Shown here one piece after another: positions 6,828 to 9,093 of a stretch of DNA of 9,093 bases (the first letter of the stretch is position 1; the number at the start of each line of letters is the position of its first letter). The stretch is taken from the NCBI GenBank assembly GCA_031274465.1, contig JAISQC010000148.1:1-9093 (forward strand), given 5' to 3'. This stretch comes from Synergistaceae bacterium (GTDB taxonomy: Bacteria; Synergistota; Synergistia; Synergistales; Synergistaceae). The notes below the pieces were generated by a model, which saw only the letters and a list, made by a program, of their open reading frames with translations, was not told the DNA's origin and searched no databases. The position numbers and the translations under genes were made by a program.

Positions 6828-7784
6828 CTAGAAGCCTACGTAGCCTTCCATCGTCTCCGCAGTTATCTTTTGGCAGGGCAGCGCTATGGACGGCTCGATT
6901 TTCTTGCCGTTCAGGTAATCGAACGCGTTTTTGGCGCTGAAGACGCCCAGGTTCTTTGCCGGCTGCGCCGCAGTGGCGTAGAGGTAGCCCGACTTGATGA
7001 GGTCGAGGGCGTTGTTCGTGCCGTCTATGCTGGTGACCACGACTTTGCCCGCCTCATAGCCGTTGGCTTTCAGCGCCGCGCATATTCCTATCGCAAACAC
7101 GTCGCCGGTCGTGAAGACCCCGGCGATGTCCGGAACGCTCTGGCATATGTTTTCCATGATGGTCAGAGCTTCCTCGGTGGTCATGTTCTGCACGATTTCC
7201 TCCATGACTATCTCCACTCCCGGGAACTCGTTCTTTATCAGGTCGTAGAGAGCCTGTTTCCTCTGGTTGACCGCCTCGCTGCCGGTGGTGGTGATGGTGG
7301 CTATCTTGCCCTTTCCGCCCAGCTTCTCGAGCAGGGCGCGGCCCGCTATCTCGCCGGCGCTGTAGTTGTCCGCCACTATGGTGGAGACTATGCCGTCCGG
7401 GGAGGATGCCGGGGTGTCCATCACGAAGACCGGCACGCCAGCCTGGTTGGCTTCCTTCACGGCGGCGCTGATGGCATTGGAGTCGATTGGGATCAGCACG
7501 AGCGCCTTGCACCCCTGCTGGATCAGGTCCGCGATCTGGTCGAGCTGTTTTGAGGAATCGCCTGAAGCGTCGGTCACCACGACCTTTGCCGTCGGATCGA
7601 CCTCTTTGACGCCCTCCTCGACTCCGGCGATGCAGGTGGCGTAGAAGGAGTTGACGGCGTTCGGCACCGCCACCCCATAGATGCCCCCTGCCGACGCCGC
7701 GGCATACGCGGCAGACGGCATGATGCCCAAAACTGTCACTAATGCAAACGCTGCGGCTCCAAAGAACGCTCTTCTCGCTTTCAT
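6828..7784 (-). CDS. Periplasmic sugar-binding protein, RbsB-like
   Basis: This is the solute receptor of the ABC importer, 318 residues, with the Peripla_BP_4 / type I periplasmic binding fold. Residues 1 to about 28 form a Sec signal peptide: a basic start (MKARR), a hydrophobic core and cleavage near AYA-A. It has no lipobox Cys, so the mature protein should be soluble in a periplasm. By comparison with ribose-binding protein, likely ligand residues are Asp123 (VFVMDT), Arg175 (NQRKQA), Asp254 (SIDG) and Gln274 (AAQP). Two ribose-type positions differ: Thr124 where an Arg is usual, and Gly227 in TTGD where an Asn is usual. The sugar may therefore not be ribose. ATG 7784 follows AGGGGGG. 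The frame extends upstream to 7961 without signal-peptide character and overlaps the regulator gene, so I rejected the longer start. Confidence 0.94.
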   Translation of the reverse strand: MKARRAFFGAAAFALVTVLGIMPSAAYAAASAGGIYGVAVPNAVNSFYATCIAGVEEGVKEVDPTAKVVVTDASGDSSKQLDQIADLIQQGCKALVLIPIDSNAISAAVKEANQAGVPVFVMDTPASSPDGIVSTIVADNYSAGEIAGRALLEKLGGKGKIATITTTGSEAVNQRKQALYDLIKNEFPGVEIVMEEIVQNMTTEEALTIMENICQSVPDIAGVFTTGDVFAIGICAALKANGYEAGKVVVTSIDGTNNALDLIKSGYLYATAAQPAKNLGVFSAKNAFDYLNGKKIEPSIALPCQKITAETMEGYVGF

Positions 7785-7897
7785 AACAAATACCCCCCTA
7801 GTATGATATGAAATTTGTGGTTTGTGGCGCCTGTAGCTCCACGGGCTTTTCTCGCATCGCCTCCCCCAGCCCGCTTGATTAGGTGAAGCTGTATCCG
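7785..7897 (-). promoter_or_regulatory. Regulator/binding-protein spacer with TATGAAAT half-site
   Basis: This 113-base gap separates the regulator stop from the binding-protein start. It contains TATGAAAT at 7807-7814, the same 8-mer found in the regulator promoter (8939-8946). On the minus strand TATCAT near 7804-7809 could serve as a -10 box, but no good -35 lies 17 bases upstream of it, so a separate promoter is uncertain. The gene may simply be read from the regulator promoter. Confidence 0.35.
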
Positions 7898-8803
7898 CTA
7901 GAATTGCTGAAAGCCGATTTCTCTGGCGTTTATCCTCACGTTTCGCATCGATTCCTCCCATGATGCAGTCGTCACTGCCATGCAGAGCGCCTCTACAACC
8001 GCTATGTGCTTTAATTTAGACAGAGTTGGGAGGTCCTGGTTGTTTTCCTCTCTTTTATGCACTATCAGCGAGCAGTCGCTGTATTTCTGTATTTCGGCTT
8101 TTATGTTTTGCGTCAGGGAGATAGTCGGGGCGCCGTTTTTTCTAGCTATCGAGAGGCAGAGGCACGGCGCCTTTGATTGCCCCGACATGGATATCGCAAA
8201 TGCGACGTCGCGGCTTCCGAGGGATTGCGCCAGCATGATCTGCGCGCCGACGTCAGTCGGCGCAGACGCTTGTTTCCCTATGTACGCGAAATGCCAGTAC
8301 GCGTCGTATGCGACCGGGAAGCTTCCACCGATGGAGAAAAACGCTATCCTTTCGGCTTTGGCGAGCATGTCCACGGCCATCTTGAATTTTTCCACCCGCA
8401 GAGTGGACATCATGAACTTGATGTCATCGATGTGGCTCGCCATCGATTTGGAGAGTATTTCCTCCGGGGTGTCGTGCTTCCCGATGCCGACCGCGGCAAT
8501 CAGCTTTTCCGAACCCACTATGTCCTGAGCGAGCCTCAGCTTGAAGTCGGAAAAACCGACGAATCCAAGCGCCCTGCAGAACCTGACTACAGTGGCTTCG
8601 CTGACGCCCGTCTCCTCCGATATTTGCCGGGCCGTGTCGTGGATAACCTTGCCCGGGTTCGATTTTACGTAAAGCGCTATCTTTTGATGGGCGGACGACA
8701 TAGACGAATAGTTGTTCTTTATCACGGCGAGCAGATGGGAATTGCCGGCGTCAAATTGACTGCCGGTCGATGATTTGCCGATTTTCGCTTTTTTCCCCCG
8801 CAT
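7898..8803 (-). CDS. RpiR/MurR-family transcriptional regulator (HTH_6 + SIS)
   Basis: This is a sugar-phosphate-responsive regulator of 301 residues. An N-terminal HTH_6 domain (about residues 24-100) contains the helix-turn-helix ARQISEETGVSEATVVRFCR. A C-terminal SIS domain (about 140-270) contains IAFFSIGGS, the DVGAQ..LAQSL region and DVAFAISMSGQS, the phosphosugar-binding part of the family. The gene is first in the operon and most likely controls it, with the phosphorylated sugar or its product as effector (inferred). ATG 8803 gives about 20 extra basic residues before the usual family start, and the ribosome site is poor (GGACGG-like). A later start, for example the GTG at residue 27, cannot be excluded. 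Polarity, repressor or activator, cannot be told from the sequence. Confidence 0.93.
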   Translation of the reverse strand: MRGKKAKIGKSSTGSQFDAGNSHLLAVIKNNYSSMSSAHQKIALYVKSNPGKVIHDTARQISEETGVSEATVVRFCRALGFVGFSDFKLRLAQDIVGSEKLIAAVGIGKHDTPEEILSKSMASHIDDIKFMMSTLRVEKFKMAVDMLAKAERIAFFSIGGSFPVAYDAYWHFAYIGKQASAPTDVGAQIMLAQSLGSRDVAFAISMSGQSKAPCLCLSIARKNGAPTISLTQNIKAEIQKYSDCSLIVHKREENNQDLPTLSKLKHIAVVEALCMAVTTASWEESMRNVRINAREIGFQQF

Positions 8804-8852
8804 TACGGCACCGTCCCGTCCAATTCAGCAAAGCATTTTTCAAAATGAGCAA

Positions 8853-8871
8853 GCGCGCGGCTTCGGCGCGC
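8853..8871 (-). promoter_or_regulatory. GCGCGC hairpin in regulator leader
   Basis: GCGCGC at 8853-8858 can pair with GCGCGC at 8866-8871 around a seven-base loop. It would lie in the 5' leader of the regulator transcript, about 50 bases before the start codon. No riboswitch class is recognisable. Structure formation is a prediction from base pairing only. Confidence 0.4.
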
Positions 8872-8892
8872 ACAGCCAAACAACTTATGTCG

Positions 8893-8908
8893 GCCATCGT
8901 TCGATGGC
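8893..8908. promoter_or_regulatory. Inverted repeat GCCATCG-TT-CGATGGC
   Basis: This perfect 7-bp inverted repeat with a two-base centre lies about 40 bases downstream of the -10 box of the regulator promoter. It could be a leader hairpin (six-base stem with a four-base loop) or a dimer-binding operator placed as a roadblock. The sequence alone does not decide. Confidence 0.45.
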
Positions 8909-8938
8909 TAAATAAAATTGCATTTTAATCGGTGGATT

Positions 8939-8993
8939 TATGAAATAAAATATACATGAAATACGCGCTTGTGTCAACATGGATTTTCATGAA
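8939..8993. promoter_or_regulatory. Candidate operator: repeated TGAAAT boxes over promoter
   Basis: ATGAAATA occurs at 8940-8947 and 8956-8963, spaced by 16 bases, and a palindromic TTCATGAA lies at 8986-8993. The first box begins just downstream of the -10, the second falls in the spacer, and the palindrome is just upstream of the -35. RpiR-family regulators often bind sites built from TGAAA/TTTCA halves (family knowledge), so these are plausible autoregulatory sites. An extended copy, TATGAAAT, recurs at 7807-7814. Confidence 0.45.
8949..8977 (-). promoter_or_regulatory. Sigma70-type promoter for rpiR and operon
   Basis: On the minus strand TTGACA (8977-8972) is a perfect -35, followed by a 17-base spacer and TATATT (8954-8949) as -10. 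Transcription would start near 8942, giving a leader of about 139 bases before ATG 8803. The match and spacing are close to consensus, so this is the best candidate promoter for the regulator and probably the whole operon. Confidence 0.7.
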
Positions 8994-9052
8994 GACAAGT
9001 CTGCCTAATTAGGACAACTCCTACAAATAAATGAGCTGTAATATTTACGGAT

Positions 9053-9081
9053 TTGAGCTTCTTCCCGTGCAATAATATAGA
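9053..9081 (+). promoter_or_regulatory. Possible outward promoter toward right edge
   Basis: TTGAGC (9053-9058), a 17-base spacer and TATAGA (9076-9081) form a moderate sigma70-like pair pointing out of the window, away from the operon. No gene follows before the edge, so there is no support from context. Confidence 0.2.
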
Positions 9082-9093
9082 AGTCGTACGGTG

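Noticed and set aside
9004..9013. Palindrome CCTAATTAGG upstream of the regulator promoter
   Set aside because: It is a 10-bp palindrome in an AT-rich region with no extension or second copy, too little to call an operator.
1..9093. CRISPR array, tRNA or rRNA genes, phage or defence cluster
   Set aside because: I found no regularly spaced repeats, no tRNA cloverleaf or rRNA motifs, and no phage or defence proteins beyond the nuclease-like remnant.

Overview
The window (about 9.1 kb, moderately GC-rich) holds one complete sugar-uptake and catabolic operon on the minus strand (8803 down to 1914). To its left are a broken IS110-type transposase gene and the remnant of an unrelated nuclease-like gene, both on the plus strand. 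The solute-binding protein has a plain Sec signal peptide (A-Y-A cleavage site, no lipobox cysteine), so I infer a diderm bacterium. The window cannot settle the taxon. The remembered resemblance of the 1523-1838 remnant to DUF3782-type proteins common in Synergistota and Spirochaetota is only a weak hint.

Left flank (1-1913, plus strand): an IS110-family DEDD transposase (35-1134) is split by a one-base loss in a six-G run at 156-161. A gene-free stretch of about 390 bases follows. It contains hairpins and a striking compact motif at 1427-1474: a 9-bp inverted repeat with a 12-base loop, directly abutted on both sides by a perfect 9-bp direct repeat. Next comes a decayed gene (1523-1838) whose start and end are recognisable but whose catalytic middle is gone.

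Operon (minus strand, in transcription order): an RpiR/MurR-type regulator with HTH and SIS domains (8803-7898); a periplasmic sugar-binding protein (7784-6828); a two-domain RbsA/MglA-type ATPase (6759-5263); an RbsC-type permease overlapping it by ATGA (5266-4283); a class II ketose-bisphosphate-type aldolase (4255-3410); and an FGGY sugar kinase beginning with TTG two bases after the aldolase stop (3407-1914). The likely flow is uptake of a free sugar, phosphorylation by the FGGY kinase, then retro-aldol cleavage. There is no isomerase and no second kinase in the window, so the substrate is open. The binding protein departs from ribose-type pocket residues at two positions.

Regulation: a near-consensus promoter (TTGACA, 17 bases, TATATT) lies 5' of the regulator. 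TGAAAT-type repeats overlap it, and the same 8-mer (TATGAAAT) recurs just upstream of the binding-protein gene, which makes a candidate regulator operator. A strong GC-rich hairpin without a U-tract sits between the binding-protein and ATPase genes, where it could set the excess of binding protein over membrane components.
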